Positions 16,832 to 25,181 of a DNA stretch of 64,000 nt are shown in pieces. Numbering within the stretch: position 1 is the first letter of the stretch; each line of letters starts with the position of its first letter. The position numbers and the translations under genes are program-made. The notes under the pieces were generated by a model. That model had not been told where the DNA came from. It saw only the letters and a list, made by a program, of their open reading frames with translations, and ran no database searches. The stretch comes from Tahibacter harae (GTDB lineage: Bacteria; Pseudomonadota; Gammaproteobacteria; Xanthomonadales; Rhodanobacteraceae): positions 124,001 through 188,000 of the forward strand of contig NZ_JANFQO010000010.1 in NCBI RefSeq assembly GCF_024437735.1, in the 5' to 3' direction.

Positions 16832-18420
16832 GCCTGCGCCTGCTGCGCCTGCCGCTGGCCATCGGTGCACCGGCGCCGCGGCTGCAGCTCGCTGCGCCGC
16901 GCCTGGCCTGGGCCGGCCGCGTGATGCAGGCCACCTGGACGCCGCGTTTCGAGGCAGTGCGCGCTGCGCTGCTCGCCGTCGAACTCGAACAGCTGGCACA
17001 GGGCGCGATCAGCGCCAGCGCAGTCGACTGCCTGGCCGGCGACGTATCCGCGCTGACCGCACTGCTGCGGCCCCGCGAGCTGGCTGCGATCCCGCTGGGT
17101 GCCTACGCCGCCGCGCCGCCGGACAGCGCCGATCCGGCCGCCGTCGTGCTCAACTACCGTTTCGCCCTCGTCCGCCGCGAACGCCTCCCGCTGCTGGTGG
17201 AAGCGCTGGCCGCCGACGATCTCGAACGCCTGCTGCAACTGGCCGCCTTCCCCGCGTGCTGCCGCGCGGCGCTGGTGCGGGCACTGGCGGCGGGCGAGGA
17301 TTTGCCGCTGGCGATCCATGCGCATGGCGCGGCATCTGCCGCCGGCCCGGCCTCCTGGGACAGCCCGGCCTTTTCCGCTGCCGGCGCAGCATCCGGCAGC
17401 GGCCCGGCTTCCGCTGCCAGTTCGGCGCTCGCGGCCGGCCCGGCCGCTGCGGTCAATGCCGCAGCGTCGCCCATCGAAGCCAACGCCCTGCTGCAACCGC
17501 TGGGCATCGCCGCCGTGGCGCACGTCCCTTGCAGCGCGGCCTGTACGGCCTCGCAGGCGCTGGGGTGCGAGCGGCTGGAACGCGGCAGCGCGGCCGGCCA
17601 TGCGCAGGCCATGGCCCATCTGCGCGCGGCGCTGGCCTGGCCGGCCAGCTATTCGCAGCGCAACGGCATTGCCGAAGTGCAGACCGCGGCGCTGCGCCTG
17701 GTACAGGAAAGCGCACGACGCGAACCGCAGCTGACGTATCGCTGGCACCCGGCGGCAGCTGCGTCCATCGCGGCCGGCGGCGGCGCCGATGCCGCAGTGG
17801 CGGATCGCACCGCGGACACAGGCTCAGCCAGCCCCATTGCAGCAGGCCATAGTGCAGGTGTCGCGGCCATCGCAGCCGACACCGACCTGGACAACCCCGC
17901 TGCCGCCGACTACGGCTTCGCCTCGCTCCACGCCTGGCGCATGCGCCAGGCCGCGGTGGTGTGGGAACAGTCGCGCCGGCTGCGCGGCGGCGGCAGCTTC
18001 ATCGACTTGGCCTGCGGCGACGGCTATCTGCTGCAACTGGTGGAAGCCGAGACACGGCGCCTCAGCGTGTTCGGCCTGGACCGCAGCGAGGCCCAGATCG
18101 CCCGGGCGCAACGGCGCCTGCCGCACCGCAGCCTCTGCCTGCGCCACGGCGATATCGCCGGACTGGCCGCCCAGGCCCCCGCAGGCGGCTACGATTTCGC
18201 GCTGTTGCGTCCGGAGGACCTGCTGCCGTTGCCCGAACCGGAACGCCGGCACAGCCTGCGCACCGTCTTCGGCGCTGCGCGCCAGGTGCTGGCCTATGCC
18301 AGCGACCAGGCCTTGCGCCGCCACGGCAGCCTGGGCGGGTTGCTCACCGCGGCCGGCCTGGCTGCAACGCGCACACCGGCTGCCGCGGATATTTCCGCCG
18401 AGGTGCAGCCATTGCCGTGA
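16828..18420 (+). CDS. DUF483-like domain fused to a SAM methyltransferase
   Basis: A 530-residue two-part protein. The N-terminal half has YRFALVRRERLP (about 110), FPACCRAALV (about 141) and HVPCSAACTASQALGCE (about 232), which match my recollection of the DUF483 family, including its CC and H-PCS-C pattern. The C-terminal half is a class I methyltransferase (FIDLACGDGYLLQL near 391, then FGLDRSEAQIARAQ). Two long Ala/Ser/Gly linkers (about 155-215 and 310-355) look disordered. It overlaps both neighbours by 4 bp. A possible role is methylation of the modified peptide or of a bound cofactor; this is an inference. Confidence 0.78.
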   Translation: MSLRLLRLPLAIGAPAPRLQLAAPRLAWAGRVMQATWTPRFEAVRAALLAVELEQLAQGAISASAVDCLAGDVSALTALLRPRELAAIPLGAYAAAPPDSADPAAVVLNYRFALVRRERLPLLVEALAADDLERLLQLAAFPACCRAALVRALAAGEDLPLAIHAHGAASAAGPASWDSPAFSAAGAASGSGPASAASSALAAGPAAAVNAAASPIEANALLQPLGIAAVAHVPCSAACTASQALGCERLERGSAAGHAQAMAHLRAALAWPASYSQRNGIAEVQTAALRLVQESARREPQLTYRWHPAAAASIAAGGGADAAVADRTADTGSASPIAAGHSAGVAAIAADTDLDNPAAADYGFASLHAWRMRQAAVVWEQSRRLRGGGSFIDLACGDGYLLQLVEAETRRLSVFGLDRSEAQIARAQRRLPHRSLCLRHGDIAGLAAQAPAGGYDFALLRPEDLLPLPEPERRHSLRTVFGAARQVLAYASDQALRRHGSLGGLLTAAGLAATRTPAAADISAEVQPLP

Positions 18421-19247
18421 ACCTGGCCCTGGACTGCCTGCGCCACCTCGGCGACGCCGGCCTGCTCGCCGGCCGCGAACTGGAAGAAATCATCTTTACC
18501 GATTTCTACAGCGCCGCCGTGCTCGACAACGGTGCCGCCGGCTGGGCGCTGAACTATGCCGCGGCACGTCCCTGGCGCCGGCGCGAACGGCGCTGGCTGC
18601 ACCGCGCGCGCCAGGACAGCCTGCTGCGCCGAACCCTGTTCAGTACCTCCGTGCCGGCCGAAGCCGCCGGCCTGCGCGCCGCACTGCTGGCCGCCCTGTC
18701 GCTGCCGGCGCTGCAGGCGCCGACCCGCTACGGTTTCCGCAGCGAAACCGATCTGCCGTCCCCGCTGCTGGACAAGGCCTGCCATGCCGCGGTGATCGGT
18801 TTCGGCGGACTGATGTGGCGCCTGTTCGGCGTGCCCGGGCTGCGCTCGCTGCGCATACTCGACCTGGGCCTGCAGCGGCGCCGCGGCGAAATGGAAAGCG
18901 TTGCCGCAGCGATGCGCCTGGCCCGGCCCGCACTGCGCATCGAACTCGGCGACGGCCGCGAGCTGGCCCTGCACGACTGCGACACCGTCAGCATCACCGG
19001 CTCGGCCCTGTGCAACGGCAGCCTCGACAGCCTGCTTGCCGCGACCCGGACCGGGCAGCAGGTCATCGTGCAGGGACAAAGCATTGCCGTGCATCCGCAG
19101 GCCCTGTTCGACCGCGGCGTCGCCGCGGTGCTGACCACGCGCAAATCGTCCGCGCTGCTGCCGCTGGCCCGCGCCGACCGCAGCGGCGCGGCGCTGCGGC
19201 CGTGGTTCGAGGGCGGCAATGAACGGCTGTGCCTGTTGCCGGCGTGA
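18417..19247 (+). CDS. DUF364-like protein, last gene of the RiPP cluster
   Basis: This 276-residue protein starts at a GTG that overlaps the previous stop (GTGA). The C-terminal half carries VIGFGGLMWRLFG, a Rossmann-like segment, DTVSITGSALCNGSLDSLL and then VIVQGQSIAVHPQALFDRGV. This is the order seen in DUF364 proteins (TGS-x-xNGT..LL, then GPS-x-P..LF..GV), annotated as putative heavy-metal chelation. Here the usual NGT is CNGS and GPS is GQS. A metal-related role for the cluster is suggested only by this family label. No transporter or peptidase follows. Confidence 0.75.
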   Translation: MNLALDCLRHLGDAGLLAGRELEEIIFTDFYSAAVLDNGAAGWALNYAAARPWRRRERRWLHRARQDSLLRRTLFSTSVPAEAAGLRAALLAALSLPALQAPTRYGFRSETDLPSPLLDKACHAAVIGFGGLMWRLFGVPGLRSLRILDLGLQRRRGEMESVAAAMRLARPALRIELGDGRELALHDCDTVSITGSALCNGSLDSLLAATRTGQQVIVQGQSIAVHPQALFDRGVAAVLTTRKSSALLPLARADRSGAALRPWFEGGNERLCLLPA

Positions 19248-19473
19248 TCGCCAGCCTGTCGCCGCAAAGGGCTGCGCGGTCGCGGACGCGAATCTGGATT
19301 CGCTATCCGCCCTTGCGGCAACTCGGATAAGCGCGGCAGCCTACACGCCCACAGCCTGTATCCAGACGGGACCGCCGCGGGCTGTCAGCCGGCGCCCCCG
19401 CGCCGGCGCCCATCGGCGCCGGCAGCGGCAGGCGCAACCCAGTGCTACATACCGCCGTGACCGGCGGCGGCGC

Positions 19474-19896
19474 TCAGCGCACCACCAGCACCGGCACCGG
19501 ACTGCTGGCCAGCACCTTGGTCACCACCGACCCCAGCAACAGGTTGCGCAGGTTGCCGCGCCCGTGGGAGCCCATGACGATCAGGTCGGCCTGTACGGCC
19601 TTGGCGCTGTCGCGGATGACTTCGGCCGGATCGCCGACTTCGGCGCGCACCTGCACAGCGACGCCGGTGGCTTCGAGGGTTTCGCGCGCGCGGCGCGTGG
19701 CTTCGGCGGCGTTGTCGGCGTGGTAGCTGTCTTCCTCGGTCCGGCCCAGGGCCGAGGCCACGTGCGGCGGCAGCGGCGGATCGCCATGGCAGAGCACCAC
19801 CTGCAGCGCCGGGTCGAGCCTGGACCAGTGCGTGATTACGTAGTCCACGGCGCGGGCGCTGTGTTCGCTGCCGTCTACGGCGATCAACAGTTTCAT
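19474..19896 (-). CDS. Universal stress protein, UspA family
   Basis: A 140-residue single-domain Usp. It begins KLLIAVDGSEHS, and the ATP-binding signature G-2x-G-9x-G-S is intact (GSHGRGNLRNLLLGS near the C-terminus), so it is the ATP-binding subtype. The ATG at 19896 is preceded by GAGGAGC. An FNR-type box lies about 64 bp upstream, suggesting induction at low oxygen as for the Anr-controlled Usp proteins of Pseudomonas. Confidence 0.93.
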   Translation of the reverse strand: MKLLIAVDGSEHSARAVDYVITHWSRLDPALQVVLCHGDPPLPPHVASALGRTEEDSYHADNAAEATRRARETLEATGVAVQVRAEVGDPAEVIRDSAKAVQADLIVMGSHGRGNLRNLLLGSVVTKVLASSPVPVLVVR

Positions 19897-19953
19897 GCGG
19901 GCTCCTCTGGCTGAGTCGTTGGGAAAGCATGCGCCGCGGGGCGGCGGGGCTTC

Positions 19954-19967
19954 TTGATCCGGATCAA
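19954..19967 (-). promoter_or_regulatory. FNR/Anr box upstream of uspA
   Basis: TTGATCCGGATCAA is an exact match to the FNR/Anr/CRP-class consensus TTGAT-N4-ATCAA. It is centred about 64 bp before the uspA ATG, a typical distance for activation of a promoter with a short leader. Confidence 0.8.
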
Positions 19968-20358
19968 GCGGGGGCATCGGGGATCCGCGAGATGCAGGTG
20001 CGGCGGCATTCGGTGCTGCTGCTTTCCGCTGAACACCCGCACGCGCGCCGGACCCGCCCGGCACGAATCCCAATTCCGAATCGCCATCCCTGCCCCATTT
20101 ATCCCGCCAAACGTTTGCCCCACGTGAAATGCGCTGTTGCGGACAGGCGCGGTACGGACAGTTTTTCCGGCCCCGCGGCCATACCGGCCACGTGCTGGCT
20201 TGTCGTTCCGTCACCCTGCAGCGCGCAACCGCAAAACCGGTTGCGGCATCTGCACACGCCAGGTGCCGGCCGTGCTATTCACTGCGGCTGTCGCGCGTTC
20301 AATGCGGGCAAGTCTTGCCCTCATTGCGGCCTAAGCTGCACACCTGCATCGATTTCCC
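19968..20358. other. Rest of the uspA-GFA intergenic region
   Basis: About 390 bp beyond the FNR box, before the GGAGGAG ribosome binding site of the GFA gene. It contains a short AATCCCAATTCCGAATC stretch like the degenerate repeats near 36 kb, and ordinary GC-rich sequence. I see no convincing gene. Confidence 0.5.
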
Positions 20359-20371
20359 GGAGGAGAGCATC

Positions 20372-20779
20372 ATGAGCAAGAAGACCTATACCGGCAGCTG
20401 CCACTGCGGCGCCGTGCGCTATGAGGCCGATATCGACCTGGAGGCCGGCACCGGCCGCTGCAACTGCTCCATCTGCAGCAAGCTGCGCAAATGGGGCGTG
20501 ACGATCAAGCCGGAGGACTTCCGCCTGCTGTCCGGCGCGGACGACCTCAGCGACTACCAGTTCAACACCCGCTCCGGCCATCACCGCTTCTGCCGCCATT
20601 GCGGCGTGCATGCCTTCGGCGACGGCTATGTCGAGGAAATCGGCGGCGCCTATTACTCGGTCAACGTGGCCTGCCTGGACAATATCGACCATGCCGTGCT
20701 GGGTACGCTGCCGGTGCAGTATTTCGACGGACTGCACGACAACTGGTTCAACACGCCGGAACACACCAAACACCTGTAA
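20372..20779 (+). CDS. GFA (glutathione-dependent formaldehyde-activating) family protein
   Basis: This 135-residue zinc-binding protein has the GFA/CENP-V pattern of paired Cys: SCHCGAVRY (about 9-17), CNCSICSK (about 31-38) and [10 protein letters not shown] (about 74-83). Family members bind Zn, and one branch binds glutathione-formaldehyde adducts; most are uncharacterised. The ATG has an excellent GGAGGAG. A GC-rich hairpin follows the gene. Confidence 0.9.
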   Translation: MSKKTYTGSCHCGAVRYEADIDLEAGTGRCNCSICSKLRKWGVTIKPEDFRLLSGADDLSDYQFNTRSGHHRFCRHCGVHAFGDGYVEEIGGAYYSVNVACLDNIDHAVLGTLPVQYFDGLHDNWFNTPEHTKHL

Positions 20780-20816
20780 GCCTGCGGCGCGGGGCGCGAG
20801 CCACGCCCTCGCCGCC

Positions 20817-20845
20817 GCTGCGCCGCCGGCACACGGCGGCGCAGC
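20817..20845. terminator. Perfect 12-bp GC stem-loop after the GFA gene
   Basis: GCTGCGCCGCCG (20817-20828), a 5-base loop and CGGCGGCGCAGC (20834-20845). There is no T-tract, so intrinsic termination is uncertain. It is about 38 bp past the stop and may protect or end the mRNA. Confidence 0.5.
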
Positions 20846-21061
20846 CGGTGCGCAGCAACGGTGTCCTGCGCGGAAACCTTCGGCGCGAAGGCGAACAAGA
20901 CGGCACCGCTGCATGGATTGCCCACGCCGCAGCGACGGCGCCCGCGTAACCGGCCCTGAGCATCCGCACCGCCGCACAACCCGCGCCGCTTGAAGCGCAT
21001 CGCCCAGACCTTATGCTCAGGCGCAGGCAGCGCCGCCTCGTCACTTCAGGCGAGTTCCGCA

Positions 21062-21418
21062 ATGGGCACACCCCGACTGGCGATCAAACGCATCTACGAA
21101 CCCGCTGCGGCCGGCGACGGCCTGCGCATCCTGGTGGACCGCATCTGGCCGCGCGGTATTGCCAAGGCCGAGGCCGGACTGGACGACTGGTGCCGCGAGA
21201 TCGCGCCCAGCACCGGACTGCGCCGCTGGTTCGGCCATGAGACGGAGCGCTGGGAAGAATTCCGCCGGCGCTACGCGGCCGAACTGAAACAGAACCACGC
21301 CGCCGTCGAAGCCCTGCGCGCCCAGCTGCGCGGCCGCCATGCCACCCTGCTCTACGCGGCGAAGGACGAGAACCACAACAACGCGGTCGTGCTGCGCGAG
21401 TTCCTGCTGCGGCATTGA
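21062..21418 (+). CDS. DUF488 family protein
   Basis: This 118-residue protein begins LAIKRIYEPA and contains ILVDRIWPRGIAKAEAGLDDW and YAAKDENHNNAVVL, both hallmarks of the short DUF488 proteins common in proteobacteria. Their biochemical function is unknown. The ATG at 21062 gives the normal family length; an upstream in-frame ATG adds 24 residues without similarity. It is monocistronic. Confidence 0.88.
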   Translation: MGTPRLAIKRIYEPAAAGDGLRILVDRIWPRGIAKAEAGLDDWCREIAPSTGLRRWFGHETERWEEFRRRYAAELKQNHAAVEALRAQLRGRHATLLYAAKDENHNNAVVLREFLLRH

Positions 21419-21671
21419 GCCGTCCGGAAACAGACGCGGACTGGGCACCCGTGTTTCAGATCAAGCGCTTTGAGCGCGGATCCCGAGGCTGTCCGCCTCC
21501 GGTCATGGCCCCGAGCACAGGCTCTGCTGCCGGCCGGCGGATTGCCTCAGCCTGGACAGCCGTCCGCTACACTCTGCGACGCTCGCGGCCGCCGCCGCGT
21601 ACTTCCCTGCATGCCGGCCCAAGCATGGCCGCCGCGGCCGCAGCGCCGGGCCGGCGAAAAGGAGATCCCCC

Positions 21672-22064
21672 ATGCGTACTACCCTGCTTCCCCTGGTCCT
21701 GCTGGCCCTGGCCGGCTGCGCCACGCGGCCGGCGCCCGCCGACCGGCTGGCCCGGCTGCTTGACGGCCGCAGCCCCGGCGAACCGGTCAAATGCCTGCAA
21801 TTGCGCGATATCCGCTCCAGCCAGGTCATCGACGGCATCGCCATCGTCTACACCACCCAGAACGGCACCCTCTACGTCAACCAGCCCAAGGCCGGCGCCG
21901 CCTTCCTGCACAGCGACACCATCCTGGTTACCGACACCCACACCTCGCAGCTGTGCGATATCGACACGGTCAAGCTGATGAACCCGGGTTCGCGCATGAT
22001 CACCGGCAGCGTGGGGCTGGATCTGTTCGTGCCGTATCCCAAGCCGAAATCCACCAGGCACTGA
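21672..22064 (+). CDS. Small lipoprotein
   Basis: This 130-residue protein has a lipobox (LLALAGCA, Cys about 16). The mature part contains CLQLRDIRSSQVIDG and YVNQPKAGAAFL, resembling the DUF6491-type lipoproteins I recall from Xanthomonadales. Strong AAAAGGAG lies before the ATG. It is probably anchored in the outer membrane. The function is unknown. Confidence 0.78.
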   Translation: MRTTLLPLVLLALAGCATRPAPADRLARLLDGRSPGEPVKCLQLRDIRSSQVIDGIAIVYTTQNGTLYVNQPKAGAAFLHSDTILVTDTHTSQLCDIDTVKLMNPGSRMITGSVGLDLFVPYPKPKSTRH

Positions 22065-22301
22065 AACCGCAGCGGCGGAAAAGCACGAGATCGGAAATCC
22101 GGCGCGGCAATGATCGGCCGCGCCGGCGGCGCGCCGCCTTCGCGGTCAGCGCGATCGCCCAGACAGCACGGCGTGGCGATGCCGCAAGTCATCTCGGCGC
22201 TCAACGCTGTCCGCTCGACGACAACCGTAGAAGCGCCCACGCCAGAATCAGCCCGCCTCTGCCATCATCACCGGCCTCGCCTAGCCAGTGCCGGCTCTGC
22301 C

Positions 22302-22805
22302 ATGTCCGACAGCAATTACACCGACTACCTCAAGCGCCAGTATCCGCAGATCGAATCCGTCGCCACGTTTTACGCCGAACAAGGCGCGGCCAATCCGCTG
22401 AACTGGGCCGTGGCCGAATGCAAGGGCGAGCCGGCCCTGGCTACGTTCGTGCTCGTCCAGGCGCTGCGCGCCGAGATCGCGCCGGAGGAATCGCTGGACT
22501 GGGCCGAACAGGCGCTCCAGGGCAATCTCAATGTCGAGGACGCGCCCTTGCTGCAGCAGGCCGCCGAAGCGCTGCGGCATTTGCAGGAACGCGGCGTGGA
22601 TCTCGCCCGGCTGACGCCGCTGGTGCGTGCCCTGCAGACTCACACCGTACGCACTATCGCCGCGCTGCTCGACCAGGGCCCGGCCATTTCCTGCCTGCCG
22701 CTGCCGGCGGACCGCCCGGCGCACTGGGCGCTTTACGCCGTCGATGCGCAGGACCGGCCGCAGGCGCCGCTGGCCGGCCTGCATGGGTTGGTCGACGGAC
22801 GCTAG
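22302..22805 (+). CDS. Hypothetical cytoplasmic protein, 167 residues
   Basis: I chose the ATG at 22302 (MSDSNYTDYLKRQYPQ) because the in-frame extension to 22110 looks non-coding. The protein is Leu/Ala-rich and helical, with no signal peptide, membrane span or motif that I recognise. The compositional profile and codon use match neighbouring real genes. It is a single gene ending before the TetR-RND operon. Confidence 0.65.
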   Translation: MSDSNYTDYLKRQYPQIESVATFYAEQGAANPLNWAVAECKGEPALATFVLVQALRAEIAPEESLDWAEQALQGNLNVEDAPLLQQAAEALRHLQERGVDLARLTPLVRALQTHTVRTIAALLDQGPAISCLPLPADRPAHWALYAVDAQDRPQAPLAGLHGLVDGR

Positions 22806-23021
22806 CGGCGCGCAATCCGGAACCCTGACCGGCGGAACTCGACGGGGCTGCGCGCAGTCCGCTGCATGCGGATGCGTCCGGCAGCCTGCCATGGGTCCGT
22901 CGCTGCGCAAAAGCAGTCGCGCAATCAGGGCGTTTACTGACCGCTTTGACGCGCAGGATGCGGGCGTTCCCCGCCCGTCTTCCGCGGACCGCCGCCCCTC
23001 CCGGTTCCGAGCCAAAAAAAG

Positions 23022-23058
23022 ACCGGCCGGACGGTTGAAAGAAAACCGTCCGGCCGGT
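23022..23058. promoter_or_regulatory. 15-bp perfect inverted repeat at the TetR-RND operon start, candidate operator
   Basis: ACCGGCCGGACGGTT (23022-23036) and AACCGTCCGGCCGGT (23044-23058) flank 7 A/G-rich bases, 11 bp before the TetR ATG. Each arm itself contains a partial palindrome (ACCG...CGGT). This placement is typical of TetR self-repression. On the minus strand the same structure is followed by a T-run (A-run at 23014-23020), so it could also terminate leftward transcripts, although no minus-strand gene precedes it. Confidence 0.7.
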
Positions 23059-23069
23059 ATGTTCCGACG

Positions 23070-24056
23070 ATGGTCAGACCCGATGCCACGCTGTTGATCA
23101 ACAAACTCCTCGACGCCGCCGAAACCGTGGTCGAGCGCCAGGGCATAGCCAACCTCACGCTGGATGCCGTCGCGCTGGAAGCGGGCCTCAGCAAAGGCGG
23201 CCTGCTCTACCACTTCCCTTCCAAGGACCGCCTGGTCGAAGCCCTGGTCGCGCGCTCCGCACGCGGCTGGCGGCAGTGCTTCAGCGAAGGCTACGAGCGC
23301 GCGGAGCCGGGACCGGGCCGCCAGTCGCGCGCGCTGCTGAATCACTGCCTCTCCGATGCCGCCGGCTGGACCCGCGAGCTGCGCCGCAGTTCCTCGGCCT
23401 GCTTCGCCGCGCTGGCGCAGAACCCCTCGCTGATGCAGCCCATGCGCGAGGTTTATGCCGAACTGCACCGGCGCGTCGCCGACGACGGCCTGCCGCCGGG
23501 CGTGGGCGAAGCCGTCGCCGCGGCCATAGACGGGCTGTGGCTGTACTGGGTGCTGGGCCTGGCCGAGGTCAACCAGGATCTGGTCGTGCGCGTGCGCGGG
23601 GCGCTGGAAGATCTGCTCAAGCGTTCGCTGCCGGCGGAGCAGGCAGCGAACGCAACCGTCTCTGCCGATGGCAGCAACCGCGCGATTGACGGCGCCGGCG
23701 CAACAGCGTCCGCCTCTGCGGCAGCAAGCGCCACCGCAACGCGGACCGCTGCCGCTGCCGCAAAAACCCCACCGCGGCCCAGCGCCAGGCGCTCGGCCAG
23801 CACCGCTTCCGCCGCGACAAGCAACGTCGTTGCGGACGTCTCCGCAAGCCATGGCGCGGCCAAAGCCGTCCGTAATGCCAGACCCGCGGCTGCCGGCAGC
23901 AAACCCGCCGCCACGGAATCCGCCGCGGCCCAAAACGCCAAATCCGCAACCGCCGCAACTCGCTCCGCAGCCGCCGCCAAGGCCACCCAACCCGCTGCCC
24001 GCCGCGCCGCCGCCAAGGCCGGCGCGGCACGCCCCAAGAAAGGACTCCGCCCATGA
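23070..24056 (+). CDS. TetR regulator with long Ala/Lys histone-H1-like tail
   Basis: A 328-residue protein. Residues 1-190 are an ordinary TetR regulator (HTH at about 28-52, LTLDAVALEAGLSKGGLLYHF). From about 192 to 328 the protein is almost entirely Ala, Ser, Thr, Lys, Arg and Pro (segments such as AAKATQPAARRAAAKAGAAR), like AlgP or histone-H1-like proteins. No Shine-Dalgarno is evident; the ATG lies just after the inverted repeat. Its stop overlaps the adaptor gene ATG by 4 bp, so it heads the efflux operon and presumably represses it. Confidence 0.88.
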   Translation: MVRPDATLLINKLLDAAETVVERQGIANLTLDAVALEAGLSKGGLLYHFPSKDRLVEALVARSARGWRQCFSEGYERAEPGPGRQSRALLNHCLSDAAGWTRELRRSSSACFAALAQNPSLMQPMREVYAELHRRVADDGLPPGVGEAVAAAIDGLWLYWVLGLAEVNQDLVVRVRGALEDLLKRSLPAEQAANATVSADGSNRAIDGAGATASASAAASATATRTAAAAAKTPPRPSARRSASTASAATSNVVADVSASHGAAKAVRNARPAAAGSKPAATESAAAQNAKSATAATRSAAAAKATQPAARRAAAKAGAARPKKGLRP

Positions 24057-25153
24057 ATGCCCGTCGCTGGATCGCTCCCGCCCTGCTGCTCGGCGCTCTC
24101 GCCGCCACAGCCGCAGGGCTCGCCCTGTGGAAATCCTCCGCCAACCGCGCGGCCGCCGCCGCCGCAGCCAGCCAGCCCGAACCGGTGGAATCGGTCGGCA
24201 GCGCGCTCGCACGCGAACTGCAGCACCGCGGCGCGGCCAGCGCCATCGGCACCGTGCACGCGCTGCGCTCGGTGCAGCTGCGCAACGAGGTCGCCGGCAC
24301 CGTGCGCGAGGTTGCGCTGAAACCCGGCGCCGTGGTCGAAGCCGGCACCGTGCTGGTCGCGCTGGATGTCGCCGTGGAACAAGCCGAACTCAAGGCGCAG
24401 CAGGCCCAGGCCGCCCTGGCCCAGAGCATGCTCGACCGCGCCCAGCGCATGAACGAGCAGCGCGCCATCTCCCAGTCCGAACTGGACCGGGTCAAGGCCG
24501 AGCGCGACGTGGCCCTGGCGCAGATCGCACGCAGCCAGGCGCTGATCGCGCGCAAGACCCTGCGCGCACCGTTCCGCGCCCGCATCGGCATCGCCGACGT
24601 GCATCCGGGCCAGTTCCTGCAGGAAGGCACCGAGCTGACCACGCTGCAGGGCGTGGACGATGGCGCGCATGTGGATTTCGCCGTATCGCAGCAGGTCGCC
24701 GCCGGACTCAACGCCGGCGACAGCGTGCAAGTACAGGCCGGCGACGAAACCGCGCCGCTGGAAGCGCGCATCGTCGCCATCGACGCGCGGGTGGATCCGT
24801 CCACGCGCAATGCGCTGGTGCGCGCGCGCATCGACGGCGCCGCGCCGGCGCCGGGCGCCTCGGTGCGCGTGCGCCTCGCGGTGGGCGGCGCCCGCGCCGC
24901 GGTGGCGGTGCCGGCCAGCGCGCTGCGCAAGGGACCGGCCGGCGATCACGTCTTCGTGCTCGCCGCCGATGCCCAGGGCCAGGTGCGCGCGCAGCAGCGC
25001 AAGGTGCAGGTCGCCGCGCTGCTGGGTGAGGAAGTGGTGCTCGAATCCGGCCTCAGCGCCGGCGAGCGCGTCGCCGCCGCGGGTTCGTTCAAGCTGCGCG
25101 ACGCCGCCCTGGTCGCCGTCGCCGAGCCGGCCAGCGCCGGCGGCACCCGTTGA
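24053..25153 (+). CDS. RND efflux periplasmic adaptor (MFP/HlyD family)
   Basis: This 366-residue protein has an N-terminal membrane anchor (about 6-26), a lipoyl-like half motif (VREVALKPGAVVEAGTVLVAL), an alpha-hairpin (about 120-170, repeated Gln/Ala heptads), the second lipoyl half (TLRAPFRARIGIADVHPGQF) and beta-barrel/proximal domains (SGLSAGERVAAAGSFKLRD). It bridges the RND pump to an outer-membrane channel. No channel gene is present here, so it probably uses an unlinked TolC/OprM-type protein. Confidence 0.93.
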   Translation: MNARRWIAPALLLGALAATAAGLALWKSSANRAAAAAAASQPEPVESVGSALARELQHRGAASAIGTVHALRSVQLRNEVAGTVREVALKPGAVVEAGTVLVALDVAVEQAELKAQQAQAALAQSMLDRAQRMNEQRAISQSELDRVKAERDVALAQIARSQALIARKTLRAPFRARIGIADVHPGQFLQEGTELTTLQGVDDGAHVDFAVSQQVAAGLNAGDSVQVQAGDETAPLEARIVAIDARVDPSTRNALVRARIDGAAPAPGASVRVRLAVGGARAAVAVPASALRKGPAGDHVFVLAADAQGQVRAQQRKVQVAALLGEEVVLESGLSAGERVAAAGSFKLRDAALVAVAEPASAGGTR

Positions 25154-25181
25154 AACACAGCGCTCAACAAGGACAGCCCGC

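Noticed and set aside
23014-23058. Reading the inverted repeat before the TetR-RND operon only as a leftward terminator
   Set aside because: No minus-strand gene precedes it for many kilobases; the position at the start of a TetR gene favours an operator.
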